In this document: positions 9,045-21,293 of the stretch, piece after piece | Numbering within the stretch: position 1 is the first letter of the stretch | How the letters are laid out: every line of letters begins with the position of its first letter | NCBI GenBank assembly: GCA_947396885.1 | Contig: OX377205.1 | Span: 62,282,969-62,346,968 of the forward strand | Direction of reading: 5' to 3' | Source: Heligmosomoides polygyrus polygyrus | Lineage: Eukaryota > Nematoda > Chromadorea > Rhabditida > Heligmosomidae | Length of the DNA stretch: 64,000 nt | The notes under the pieces: generated by a model | Seen by the model: only the letters and a program-made list of their open reading frames with translations | What the model was told of the DNA's origin: nothing | Database searches by the model: none | Translations under genes and position numbers: made by a program

Positions 9045-10675
9045 TGCCTGTCACGACGAATTGGGAAGACCTCGAAGCGCGCCTGAAGCGAGAGCTGAAG
9101 CAAAAAATTGTCTTCGTTGAAAGATCACGAGCACGTCCTACGGAACCGACAATCCAGGAGCGTCTACGATTCTACGGTGACAAGTGTCATGAGGCTGTTA
9201 CGACGATCCGGCAGGCACGACATGAGTTTGCTGCTCTAATGCAGGACAAACGAGACCTCCTCACCAGAAGAGGCGGTGCTTTTCACTATCTAGTGAAAAT
9301 CCGGCAGCTGCATTCTACTCATTCGCAAAGGAGAGCGGATCTGGTCACGGCCACAGAGTTCTTCGTTATGTCTCATGAGTGGTATGAAATCCTCGTGGCT
9401 GCGGATGAAGCCGAAGAGTCGTCCAGACTAGACTTCATAAATCTCCTGTGCGACCAAGTGTTCATCGAGCCAACGGAGCCCGGCGACAAAGGTTACCCGG
9501 AACCCGCAAGCGTCCGAAAGAGCTACATCTGCAGAGATGTCGTGGACATGATGCGCTATCAGCTAATCCAGTTCGACGTTTTGCTTGACGAGGAAAAGAG
9601 AGCAGTTGACGAGGCCGAAAAGGAAGCCAGGTTCAAAACGGCTCTTGAGGACGAAACTATGACCGAAATGAGAAACGCCTACTTCGATATGCAGAACGAA
9701 CTCCGAACCGAAAGGAACGAGACGGCGCGCACTATGCGGAGGATGGAGGAAGCCTATCGATCGATAATGACGCAGATCACAAAGATGAATGCAAGCTACA
9801 AGGACGTAATGCCTCTCTTCTCGAATGCAGCCGAAGGATACAAGGAGATCCTATCACAGCTCTCAAGACAAGCCGAGGAGAACAAAATTAGGTTCGACCG
9901 AGTCACTGCGAGCGTTGAAGAAGTGCGAAGCTGGCATTTGGAAAGGAGCAGGGTCCGTCAGCGCGAGCGGAGCCCGAGCCTCGCACGTGAGGCATACAAG
10001 CGACGTCCGGATGGCGTGATGATTCCTGCCAACAGACACGAGAGAGAAAAGTTCCTGAGAGCGTGCGAGAGCGAGCTGAGGGAAATAGATCACTATCTTC
10101 GCTCGGTGCCGTTCAGGGAACGCCGCTTCGGTCATCGGAAAATGAAGGAACACGAGAAAGGTGTGCTGATGTGTGTTTTCTGCAAAGAAACCGGCAGTCA
10201 CTACTCTGACGCCTGCTCAGAGGTACGCAGCACATTCGACAGGACGGAACTCCTTCGATCCGAGCATCGATGCTTCCGTTGTCTGGAGATACACTTCGAC
10301 GAGAAGTGTTCGAAGCCTACAGTGTGTTTCTACTGTAAGGCCGTCGATCAGGCGGCGGGCAAAGGAAAATCAAACGGAGACAATCGAGATGTCATCGAGC
10401 ACGATCACCACGCAAGCATATGTGAAAGACCTGAGGACCTCATGAGACGTATTGAAAGGAGAGACGAACTTACGAAGATCATCGAAATGTGCAAAAGGGA
10501 CCCCTCGACGAGCACATCGGGCAGCGCCCTGGCTGATTCACGCGCACAAAAGTCAGATCACCTCTCACTACGAGACGCAGACAGACAGCGCGAGGACAAG
10601 CGGAGATGGAACGGAGATAGGCGCCCGTCGGGAGGGGACTGCTCACAACCGGGACCATCGAGAATCAGGAACTGA
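9044..10675 (+). CDS. Post-envelope nucleocapsid-like zinc-knuckle protein, 543 aa
   Basis: Product unknown. It is charged and helical for most of its length, with coiled-coil character at about residues 185-300. Three CCHC-type knuckles follow: about 377-391 (CVFCKETGSHYSDAC), 409-421 (CFRCLEIHFDEKC) and a third with CFYC at about 428 and HHASIC at about 457-462. This triple-knuckle plan is the one at the end of BEL/Pao Gag, including the HH-x3-C ending. The third knuckle has about 24 extra residues between its halves. The start is the ATG just after the TTTCAG acceptor. The ORF is intact and ends 50 bases before the candidate LTR. It probably binds RNA. Whether it is a second nucleocapsid, a splicing-derived accessory protein or an antagonist of host silencing cannot be told. 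A shorter homologue occupies the same place in element II. Confidence 0.75.
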   Translation: MPVTTNWEDLEARLKRELKQKIVFVERSRARPTEPTIQERLRFYGDKCHEAVTTIRQARHEFAALMQDKRDLLTRRGGAFHYLVKIRQLHSTHSQRRADLVTATEFFVMSHEWYEILVAADEAEESSRLDFINLLCDQVFIEPTEPGDKGYPEPASVRKSYICRDVVDMMRYQLIQFDVLLDEEKRAVDEAEKEARFKTALEDETMTEMRNAYFDMQNELRTERNETARTMRRMEEAYRSIMTQITKMNASYKDVMPLFSNAAEGYKEILSQLSRQAEENKIRFDRVTASVEEVRSWHLERSRVRQRERSPSLAREAYKRRPDGVMIPANRHEREKFLRACESELREIDHYLRSVPFRERRFGHRKMKEHEKGVLMCVFCKETGSHYSDACSEVRSTFDRTELLRSEHRCFRCLEIHFDEKCSKPTVCFYCKAVDQAAGKGKSNGDNRDVIEHDHHASICERPEDLMRRIERRDELTKIIEMCKRDPSTSTSGSALADSRAQKSDHLSLRDADRQREDKRRWNGDRRPSGGDCSQPGPSRIRN

Positions 10676-10695
10676 ACAAATCGAGGCGGCGGAGT

Positions 10696-10718
10696 ATACT
10701 GAACTCCGAGTTCAGTAT
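10696..10718. promoter_or_regulatory. Perfect 10-bp hairpin before the 3' LTR
   Basis: ATACTGAACT and AGTTCAGTAT are exact inverted copies separated by CCG. The hairpin lies between the stop codon of the last ORF and the LTR start, near where a polypurine tract is expected. It may be a termination or packaging structure, or chance. Confidence 0.45.
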
Positions 10719-10725
10719 TAAAGCT

Positions 10726-11089
10726 TGTGTAGGCTACAGCGGAACTGTTGAGCGATTTTCACAGCTTTGTTGTTGTTCAAGCGCAGCCTATGTTGTGTTT
10801 CGCGCCGCATTCCTGCTGATATCTGATGTTCAACCGCATATAAGCCAAGCTGATTGTAAAATTCTCAGTCTTTTCCGCTCCTCGCTTTTACTTTATATCC
10901 TCTGTTTCGTATGTATGACAATTTCACTTCTAGGTCACGCGCACTACCACCGCTTATCGTTGTCACGAGCACTAAAGGTGGAAATTGAGCTGTAGGTCCT
11001 TAGTAAAATAGGTTATTTCGTATCGCCATGTTTTATATAATTGTTATTCTATTTATAAAGGTTTAATTACCCAAGTTTGAGGTTACACA
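10726..11089 (+). repeat. Candidate 3' LTR of element A, 364 bp
   Basis: The segment begins TGTGTAGGCT and ends TTACACA, giving the TG...CA inverted ends usual for LTRs, and follows the last ORF directly. A TATA-like CATATAAG lies near 10838. A 5' partner could not be compared because the gap replaces it, so the boundaries rest on terminal motifs and position only. Part of its end (GTTTAATTACCCA with GTTTGAG) recurs near 63710 on the minus strand. Confidence 0.5.
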
Positions 11090-11156
11090 ACCGAATCCGC
11101 GTGGCAATCGTTCGATATCCGTCACTTTATCCGTGGTCGTGTTTGTGTCAATCGAA

Positions 11157-11159
<3 letters not shown>

Positions 11160-11199
<40 letters not shown>

Positions 11200-11237
11200 A
11201 ACTGGTTCCATGCTGATATATATATATATATATATAA
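11160..11237. repeat. TA microsatellite runs at the left edge of the foldback element
   Basis: Two TA runs (about 11160-11196 and 11216-11237) directly precede the left arm of the foldback element. A matching TA run follows the right arm at about 13291-13319. Confidence 0.9.
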
Positions 11238-11504
11238 TCAAATTGGACACTTTTCACGTCAAATTGGACGCTCTTCTAAGCTCGCCTATGACTTTTTAAA
11301 TCAAAGAGAACTTTCCGAATTGCAACAACCTTTATACAGGTTGAACTACAAACTCAATAAAATGGGTAGAAAAAAATTTTGTTCAAGGAAAATTTAGAAT
11401 AACTTTTTTTGAGTTTTTTCACTTTAGCTGCCCGAATGAATGTAATAATTTTATAAAATTTTTACTTTTGAAGAAAAAATAACAATTTGTATTTTGTTTT
11501 ATTA

Positions 11505-12403
11505 GGGGGGGGGGCAAAAGTAATGAGACACCCCATGCCGTGTCCATATATCTCGTGGCTGGAGTCTGGTTTCGTGCTTGTCGTATTTGTATGTTTGTAT
11601 GCTACTTACTGAAGGCCACCTGAGGAGTGACCACTTTCGCCTTTTCCAGAAGCCTGCCAAAACCCCAGTCATCCCGAAACCGCAGTCTGACGAGTCGACC
11701 TGTGTCGCGCAAATCCCGCCCAATTCCTAATCCCGAGCGGCCTGGGTTCAATAGTCACGCAAGATGAGAAGTACGTCTTCTACCTTAACCGTGCCAAGCA
11801 GCGAGTCTGGGTGAGGCTTGGTAACCTGTTACCAACCTTCGTTCGGCGAGATGTTCACGGCGAGAAGCACCTTTGGAGCTTTTGGGTCTCCGCCCATGGA
11901 TCGGTTTACCGGAAGCTGTTTCCCAAGAGCACTACGATGAACTCCGAGGCCATGTTGAACGAAATGAAAGAGATGGGCCGACGACTCGCTCTTATTCATT
12001 CGCAGCGCTTCAAGAAGGTCCTCCTCTTCGACAACGCCGCACCCCATCGGACAGAAGTGACCACGGATAAGCTTGGCCAGCTGGGCTACGTTCACATGCC
12101 TCACCCATCGTATTCGCCGGACATCTCCCCATGCAACTACCACTACTACTTGAGCCTACAGGACTTCCTAGTCGGAAGGGACACAAGAACCCAAGCAGTC
12201 CTTGACAACCATATCGAGCAGTTGATCAACACCAGGCTCAAGCAGTTCTGGAAGGATGGGATCAGGAAGTTGGCTGAGCGATGGCAGCAAGGTCCTTGCC
12301 CTTAATGGCAAATACACTCCTCAGCATAGTTGAGTTGTAATTGAGTTATAAGGAGATGAAGATTCTTTTTCATTTTGTCTCATTACTTTTGGTCCCCCCC
12401 CCC
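11505..12403 (+). mobile_element. Mariner-type transposon, copy 1
   Basis: The ends are inverted copies: a G run then CAAAAGTAATGAGAC on the left, and GTCTCATTACTTTTGG then a C run on the right. Each is bordered by TA (11503-11504 and 12404-12405), the mariner target duplication. The interior encodes the catalytic part of a mariner transposase. A second family member lies at 26382-27258 and shares the same abnormal front half, so both descend from an already rearranged parent. Confidence 0.88.
11751..12305 (+). pseudogene. Mariner transposase, N-terminally damaged
   Basis: The frame shows IVTQDEKYVFYLNRA, the first catalytic aspartate region, then DVHGEKHLWSFW, then LLFDNAAPHR with the second aspartate. 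The third site reads SPDISPCNYH where active mariners have SPCDYH, so the last catalytic aspartate is replaced by asparagine. The N-terminal helix-turn-helix domain is not recognisable: the stretch 11505-11750 does not translate into it. A methionine at 11811 exists, but homology starts about 50 bases earlier. Such a protein should be unable to cut DNA. Confidence 0.82.
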
Positions 12404-13288
12404 TAATAAAGCGCAGCAAAGCAGCAACCATAAAGTGCACTAAAAGACCGGATTGCGCCATGCACTCGAAAAGCTTGTCGCGGTTTTTGATTGATAGTGT
12501 AAATGCAGTTTACATGGAATTACGAGGTATGCGTGTTCTTAACAATTGTAAGTACTTGTTGCATTGTCTACAGTTTTTTTGTTCGAGAAAAATTTCAATA
12601 TGTTTTCTTTAAACCTTTAATTCACTTACCCAATAAGTGAACACAATATTTGAAATTTTATAAGATTCTAGTTTTTCGTGGAAATATAATGCTTGATAGC
12701 ATGTTTTATAGAACCGAAATCCGGAAATTTTTAGTGCCAAGAGATGAGATTACGCCATGCGCTCGTCAAAGACGATCGTGAACTACTACTAGTGACGATA
12801 GTGTTGAAATGAAAAAATGAATACTGCTTTCGCAGTTTTATATTATGTATATGCTGATTATATTTATAATTATAGTTGATTTAAACAACAATCGCTAAGA
12901 ACGCGCATACCTCATAGTTCCATGTAAACAGCCTTTACACTATCAATCAAAAACCGCGACGAGCTTTTCGAGTGCATGGCGCAATCCGGTCTTTTAGTGC
13001 ACTTTATGGTTGCTGCTTTGCTGCGCTTTAAAGCAAAATATAAATTGGTTTTTTTTCTCCAAAAGTAAAAATTTTATAAAATTACTACACTCATTCGGGC
13101 AGCTACAGTAAAAAATCAAAAAAGAATTTTCCTCGAACAAAATTTTTTTCTAACCATTTTAATGAGTATGTAGTGCAACCTGTATAAAGGTTGTTGCAAT
13201 CGAAAAGTTCTCTTTGATTTAAAAAGTCTTGGGCGAGCTTAGAAGAGCGTCCAATTTGCCGTGAAAAGTGTCCAATTTGATTTGAAAA

Positions 13289-13290
<2 letters not shown>

Positions 13291-13319
<29 letters not shown>

Positions 13320-13635
13320 ACCTGAATATGGAGTGATACAGAGAATATCTGTCGTCATATAGGAAAATTTTAAACATAACATTTTTGAAATAAAAGTTAT
13401 TTTATACGAAACTAAAATTTTTTGCAGCATTGGTGTGTTCTCCACCACGACGAACTAAGGTAGGCATTTGTAATGTAATTGGAGGTGCAAGTGCCTTCCT
13501 ATCAAACCGAATATTCACTGAGTATCTCCCCCACCGACCCTATTTGCGCCAAATTCTCTAACTCTTCCAAAATCAATTGCAATCATTACTTGCTGTGGAC
13601 TGTCCAACCCATGTCCAACACACTTGCTGTAGACC
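13291..13635. other. TA repeat and unassigned sequence
   Basis: A TA run (about 13291-13319) ends the foldback element. The rest is AT-rich and shows no convincing frame, RNA or repeat. Confidence 0.5.
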
Positions 13636-13698
13636 GTTCCACACTCCCCGAATTCTTTGATACTTTCACAGTATCAAAGAATTCGGGGAGTGTGGAAC
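13636..13698. repeat. Perfect 29-bp hairpin with 5-nt loop
   Basis: Bases 13636-13664 and 13670-13698 are exact inverted copies with loop TTCAC. The perfect pairing suggests a recent foldback event. A microRNA precursor would normally carry mismatches. It also contains EcoRI-like GAATTC in each arm. Confidence 0.85.
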
Positions 13699-13794
13699 TT
13701 TTTCACTTTTTTCACGCTTGAAGCACGCGACCATGCCTCTTAAAAGCTTCTTTAAAAACTTAAAGTTCATATGCAATAAAAAAATGTCTATTGT

Positions 13795-14075
13795 CTAGAC
13801 TAGACGGCGGCAGCAGTATTGACTGCGCCAAGACCGCTTTGAGACGCGAAGCGAGCGCGTTGCTAGCGCAGGGCGCGAGAACGCGGAGACCATGGCCGAT
13901 GGCGCGCTCTCCGCCGATAGACGGCGGCGCGCGACCCAGTCGGAGCTCATACAGCGGGACTGCACGCTAGTCACTGCGCCTGAATAGCAACAGTGTGCTG
14001 CGAGCCCCAACAGGAGAGCAACACACTGTTGCTGTTGCAACAGAATAGCAACCGCAGCTTCTGTAGGCAATTGCA
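13795..14075. other. GC-rich low-complexity island
   Basis: CG-rich sequence with repeated GCGCG, GGCGGC and CAACAG-type words sits between AT-rich repeats. Open frames exist on both strands but have biased composition and no recognisable motif. It is probably a repeat fragment. Confidence 0.4.
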
Positions 14076-14099
14076 GTTGTCATTCTGTTGAAGGGGACG

Positions 14100-14525
14100 T
14101 GGTTGGGGGAGATGGTTCGGCTCGTCAAACCCGAATGTCCGAGTAAGGTGGCAGCGAGCTATCTGATGGATTCAGAATGGGCGAATGAAACTCTCCCCTT
14201 CTGGCCACCCGATCAACAACACTCCCTTTATCGCTCTTCGGTGTCAGGCCACAAAGATTGGCAAACGAGGAGACCTTCTGAGTTCCAATCACGCACTCCT
14301 CTCTCCAAATCACTACTGGCTCTTCAAGGCAATCCGCAGCACTTCGAGAGTAGAGTCCAATTTACACTCGCCCAAGGCTGTCTGTTCGTTTTCCCATTGT
14401 GTTCCTCCTTGCACTGAAAACACGTTATAAGGTATACCACTCCCGAGGCCATGCCTCGCCTTACCCAATGGACACACCATGCTGGAATGAGTGGTTGAAA
14501 CACAGTCATAGAGGCATTTCTCACG
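14100..14525 (-). pseudogene. Penelope-like element GIY-YIG endonuclease fragment
   Basis: On the minus strand 14450-14340 reads GVVYLITCFQCKEEHNGKT, the start of the GIY-YIG nuclease domain found at the C-terminus of Penelope-like reverse transcriptases (usual form VYLI-x2-C-x2-C-x2-YIGKTGR). A second minus frame, 14313-14125, gives REECVIGTQKVSSFANLCG, the usual closing block. The pieces are in different frames, and the RT part is absent. It lies head to head with a plus-strand fragment of the same kind. Confidence 0.6.
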
Positions 14526-14559
14526 ACCTAGGCCTTGAGATCAGCATCACAATAAGCCT

Positions 14560-15010
14560 AGCAAAACAGTTCCGTAGATGTGCACTGAAAGCATGCGAGA
14601 TAAAGGGTGCCGAGAAGAGTTTTGGCTGTAAAGTCGCGGACGCGCAACAGTTAAAGGCAATCCTGGTGCATGAGATCGACATCACAATGCGCAATACTCT
14701 CTTAGCACTGTGGATCGTCTTAACGAACTCGTACTCAATAGAAGAAAGGAGTGCTTGATGATAATCCAAGAGCTCGCCTCGTTGCTGATCTTTACGGCCC
14801 GACACCGGAGGCCAATGAAGGTATATAGGGTCGTTGAACTAGTGGCCTGCGGAGTAGCACTTCACTCTCCCAATCTCCCTCCATCACAGGGGCTTGCCAG
14901 CCATTTGGAAATGGTTCTAGACAAGTAGCCTCTCCATTTTCTCTTGTTTTTTAAGCTCTGAGGAAGACGGTTGCGCTAAAACGTGAGGCGGGCAATTCTG
15001 TACATCAATC
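14560..15010 (+). pseudogene. Penelope-like element C-terminal fragment and 3' end
   Basis: Plus-strand frames contain TLLALWIVLTNS followed by LNRRKECLMIIQELASLL (from about 14734), the closing block of the GIY-YIG region. Then comes a 3' end with TGAGGAAGACGG and AAAACGTGAGGC at about 14956-14990. A sequence of the same design occurs on the minus strand near 43700-43760 and in the arms around 29900 and 30800. The frames are broken. Confidence 0.55.
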
Positions 15011-15439
15011 CTAGCCTCACCTGGTGACTAACTCAGCTCCTGGTGCTACTGATAACTGCTCGCTTCTGCGGGCTGAGCCACACATTCAAATGCAGAGGAT
15101 AGGCCCTCGGACAGGCTGGCTTACGGACAATCTATGTCGCATTGTACTTTCGTATGTCGGCTCACAATATTCGAGATAGAGCTACGTCATCCATGGGGAC
15201 GATGCGCGAGAAAGGCAACTGAACCAGAAGAAGCAGTCCCGTGCCAAAACAGGGCCTTGTTATGGAGGTGTATTTGCTGCCCGCTCCTGAAAGTTGATAG
15301 AAGCACCATAGCGAAGAAGAGTTGGTTTCTGTGTGAAACAGCAGACGACGTTATTCTCGTTCTATAATCATAATTATCACTGGTGGCCTTAACGGGAAAG
15401 TGGGAGCCACGAGTAGGCTTAAGCTTGAAGTTCGAGAAT
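15011..15439. other. Unassigned sequence
   Basis: No gene, RNA or repeat could be recognised. Short frames have no motif. Confidence 0.4.
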
Positions 15440-16930
15440 CGAAGGGGATTTTTTCCAGGTGTAGCATGGCAATGTGGATATTTACAAGCATATCCGCTTT
15501 CTAAGGTAAAAAATGGATCTCAATACCAATTTTTTGAAATGGCGACTGCTGCATGTACAGTGAAAAATAAAGATTTTCTGTTCGCAGATTAAGAGTCAAT
15601 GGAATGTTTTCATTTTTTCAGGTTTTCCCAGTACACCGGTCATGGACACCGCAGTTTTCTAGCTGAAGGAACGACATCTACTTCCAAAATTGCACTCTAT
15701 AAAATTTCGAGTGTCAGTTACTGAGGGCGACCCAAGTGTTCCCAACAAGATTTTGAAGCGCTCTTTTAATTCGATGACGGAATGGTAACCTGTGGGTGGA
15801 CTTGTCACGGAATTAATTTTCTTTCTTCTGCAGGAAACAACGCCAGAAAGTGAAATTGTAATCTACACATTTTGCTTAAGCACATTTTGACACACAGTGA
15901 TAAAATCAGGTTTCTCTGAAGCGATCTTCTACATGATCAAGCGTCTCGATTTAGAGTTATTTACCGAAAAAATATCGACCCACTAATTACATGGAGGACG
16001 TTATTTCGAGAGCCTGCTTTTTAAAACATGGGATCCACATTTACTAAAGCTTTGTGAAATTTCCACTGGCTCCAAAAAATCTCCAAATTACGGCAGTTTA
16101 CGTGCGGCTACTACGTTCTCTGACATCATCCATCGCAACTGGGGGGATGGATGGACTCCTCGCGGAAAAGATCCTGCCCACTGAAGGAAAGTATATCAGA
16201 GAGTGGATTTGTACCATATGACATTTTAAGTCGTGCTTATTATACAGTAAAAACTAAAGTTTTCGGCTGCGATGACGGTATGATTAGGCTGGATCGTGCG
16301 AAAATCTCGTTTTTCTTGAAAACAAAATTATTTTTACCCGAAGCAGGCATCTTGATCAATGCACAGTAAATAAAACCATAATTTTTTGATCACAAAAAGT
16401 TCCCACAAACGTTCACAAAAAGTCTCATAACTCGGTATTTTGAGAAATTTGCCAAATTACCAAAAACAAAGAAAAAGCGCTTTTCCACAATTTAAGAACT
16501 ATTTTCTACAGAAGGAGACCCCATACGCGGTGGAGGGTTCAGTTTTTGAGCGAAAAAAAAAATTGAATTGACTTCACCAAAAATGCTCATAACTCGGAAG
16601 GTTTTTGAATTTTCAAAATTTTTCTAGCTTTGAAAAAAAAATCTAAAAAATGCTTTCTCGCTATATATAAATAAATTTCCAAAAAAGGGTTTTCATGCGC
16701 GGCGGGAGTGGTTCGATTTCTGGATGATTTCGCGAAAATACGTGTCGAAAATCGAACCTCCCGCCGCGCATGAAGACCCTTTTTTAAAAATTGTTTCTTA
16801 TACGGTAAGAAAGCATATTTCCTCTAATTTCAACGAGCAAGCGGGATTTTTGAAATTTGAAAAACAGACTGAGTTATGATCAATTTTGGGAAGTCGTGAA
16901 CTGAATCTTGGCTGGACCCTTCACCATCGT
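15440..16930. repeat. Palindromic repeat family, copy A1 (left arm, centre, short right arm)
   Basis: From about 15445 the sequence aligns with 41560-42830 and 53400-54780, for example ATGGATCTSRATAYYAA, AGTGAAAAATAAAGATTTTC and the ATCTATAAAATTTC words. The centre of symmetry is near 16735, where GGTTCGATT and AATCGAACC flank a GC-rich GCGCGGCGGG/CCCGCCGCGC pair. The right arm stops near 16930, where a LINE begins. It has no coding capacity. Confidence 0.75.
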
Positions 16931-16950
16931 CATAGAAGTGATTTCACTTC

Positions 16951-19270
<2,320 letters not shown>

Positions 19271-19289
19271 AGCGTTCTTCCGCTTTCTT

Positions 19290-21000
19290 GCGGGGTTCGC
19301 TCTCCTGGAATACTGGCGCCACTTTGGCCGATCAAATGCCTGATCAAGGTGTAACCTAGCCATCTTCAAGTCCTGGTGCAGCGTATCAAGCCTGCGCTGC
19401 TTTGGTCTCCCTCGTGGTCGCTTTCCGGGCACCTCGAAGTTGAGGCCAGTCTTTAGGAAAGTGTCACCGCTTGCGCGAAGAACATGGCCGTACCATCTCA
19501 GACGAGCTTCTCACAATTTCTCAACTATCGGGGTGACACCAATCTTTGCCGAATGGAGTCGTTGCGCACACGGTCCAAACGCGTAATTCCGGCCGTCCAC
19601 CGCAGCATCTTCGTTTCCATCACGCTGAGACGCCTTTCAATTTCTTTGGTAACGGGCCAGCACTCTGCTCCGTATATAGCTACAGATCGAACGACTGCTC
19701 TGTTCGATTTAAGCCGCTCTGGCATCTTCTTGTCGCAGAGCACTCCCACCAGAGAGCGCCACCTGGAGCACGCTGCACTCACGCGTGAATTTGCTTCAAT
19801 GAGTAGACCGCCATCGGACGCGATTGCTGATTCCAAGTACTTGAATACCGAAGTACGTGGCAGCTCAATGCCGTTTGCCTTAATTGAGCTGGACTCATCT
19901 TCTCCAGTCGTCATATACTCGGTCTTCTTGACATTAGGTTTGAGTCCAAATCTCTCCAAGCGATCGCACCAAGTTTGTATCTGCTGCTGGAGTTCAACAT
20001 TAACTTCACAAGCGTGCATTATATCGCGAGCATAAAGCAACGTCCAAGGAGCTGACCGCTGAAGATCACGCGATATGGAATCCATAACGACATTGGAAAG
20101 CAGTAAGGAGAGCGCAGAACCTTGATGTACTCCGAAAGAGATGGGAAACTTTATCGACGTACCTGCTGGCGCTTGGACTCTACTCCTCGGTCAAGAGTAG
20201 AGTAGCCACACCCACTCAATAAGCTCTTCGGGAACATTATGCTGTCTTAAAGCATACCAAATCACTTCTGGCAGAACGCGATCGAAGGCCTTCTTCAAGT
20301 CGAGGAAGGCAAGATGCACCGGCTTCTGTTTCTCGCAGTGCTTTTCTATAAGTAGACGAACGGCGTGTATGGCATCGATGGTGCCACACACCAAGGTACA
20401 ATGCCACACTGGTTGATAGAAAGCTGGACGACGTCACGAATGGGTCCATCAACAATTCGCTCAAAGATCTTTTAGCTATGCGAAAGTAAACGAATTGGAC
20501 GGTAGCTTGTGCAATCTGCTGGACTGCCCTTCTTCCAAATCGGAATCGTCGTGCTTATCTGCCAACTTCCAGGTACTTTCTTTTCCGCAACCACCTGGTT
20601 GAAGAACATCGTCAGCCAGGTACAAGGGTTTGGACTTCCACAAATCGGTCGCCAGATCATCAGAGCCCGTTGCCTTGCCTGGCTTCATCTTCCTTAAAGC
20701 CGCTTCTCTCTCCTCAACTGTGATTTTCTGAACGGGACCGTACGCGGGAGGAGCAGAAGGAATAGCTGCATGGGCAAACTCTACCGTAGAGATTTCCTCG
20801 AAGTAGTTTCGCCATCGATTCAAGGCTATTTCGCGGTCCTTTAAGAGACAGCCAGTCTCATCGTTGATGCCAAAGAACTTTTCAACATCCTCGGTCTGGT
20901 GTTGACGGAACTTGGCGAGTCGATAAAGAAATCGCTCACCATCGCGCGACTCAAGTCTCTCGTTGACATCATCGTAATGAGTGACCCTTGCAACAGCCAC
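19290..21000 (-). pseudogene. RTE-like reverse transcriptase, inactive
   Basis: Motifs in order on the minus strand: KMPGKATGSDDLATDLWKS-like finger region (about 20700; read ALRKMKPGKATGSDD), IPIWKKGSPADC and YRPIRLLSHS (20560-20480), PVHLAFLDLKKAFDRV (20330-20280), then WTLLYARDIMHACE near 20040. The last should be YADD, so the second catalytic position is Arg instead of Asp. KMLRWTAGITRLDRVRND and the GRPKQRRLD block close it. Several frameshifts separate these pieces. It cannot be active. Confidence 0.85.
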
Positions 21001-21293
21001 TACCCTCTTGGCCGATTTCTTCGCTTCCTAATACAAGCACCATTTCTCTGCTGTCTTGTTGCTGAGGATTGCATGGTATAACCAGTTCTTCTCCCGAACT
21101 TTTCCTTAACCTCGTTAGTCCACAGCCATGACTGCCTGTCGACCTTACGCCGTCCCGGTTTCGTAGTGCCAAGTTCGGAGCGTACAGCATCTAGAATGGA
21201 TTCGGTGGCACCCCGCCAGGTTTCTTCGACGGTGGTGACCGTCGGCGACCGAATGCGAGAAGTCACAGCTGCTTCATTCTCGTTCAATCGCTA

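Larger units (their letters stand above)
1009..11089 (+). mobile_element. BEL/Pao LTR retrotransposon with envelope (element A)
   Basis: The domain order is gag with three CCHC knuckles, aspartic protease, RT, RNase H, HHCC integrase, a DUF5641-like tail, an envelope with phlebovirus-glycoprotein features, and a further zinc-knuckle ORF. This is the plan of env-bearing BEL/Pao elements (Belpaoviridae). A candidate 3' LTR at 10726-11089 closes it. The 5' LTR is not visible and may be in the gap. The pol region changes frame twice, and env sits in a third frame, so this copy is probably defective. Nevertheless its protease, RNase H, integrase and envelope frames are long and uninterrupted, which argues for a fairly recent insertion. 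Confidence 0.9.
11238..13290. mobile_element. Long-terminal-inverted-repeat foldback element, split by a mariner
   Basis: The left arm starts with CAAATTGGACACTTTTCACG and the right arm ends with its inverted copy. The arms are roughly 11238-11502 plus 12406-12560 on the left and 12890-13290 on the right, about 410 bp each, around a ~330-bp centre. The 899-bp mariner at 11505-12403 sits inside the left arm, and the arms align across it only when it is removed. No transposase frame belongs to this unit, so it is non-autonomous. TA repeats border both ends, which fits a Tc1/mariner-type target, but the family is not identified. Confidence 0.75.

Noticed and set aside
10726..10735. Shared LTR terminus between element A (TGTGTAGGCT) and element II (TGTGTAGGCT in plus orientation)
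   Set aside because: The elements lie on opposite strands, so the match pairs the start of one LTR with the end of the other. The likeness stops after ten bases and may be chance or common end constraints.
13636..13698. microRNA gene
   Set aside because: The stem is perfectly paired, without the usual mismatches, and there is no supporting conservation.
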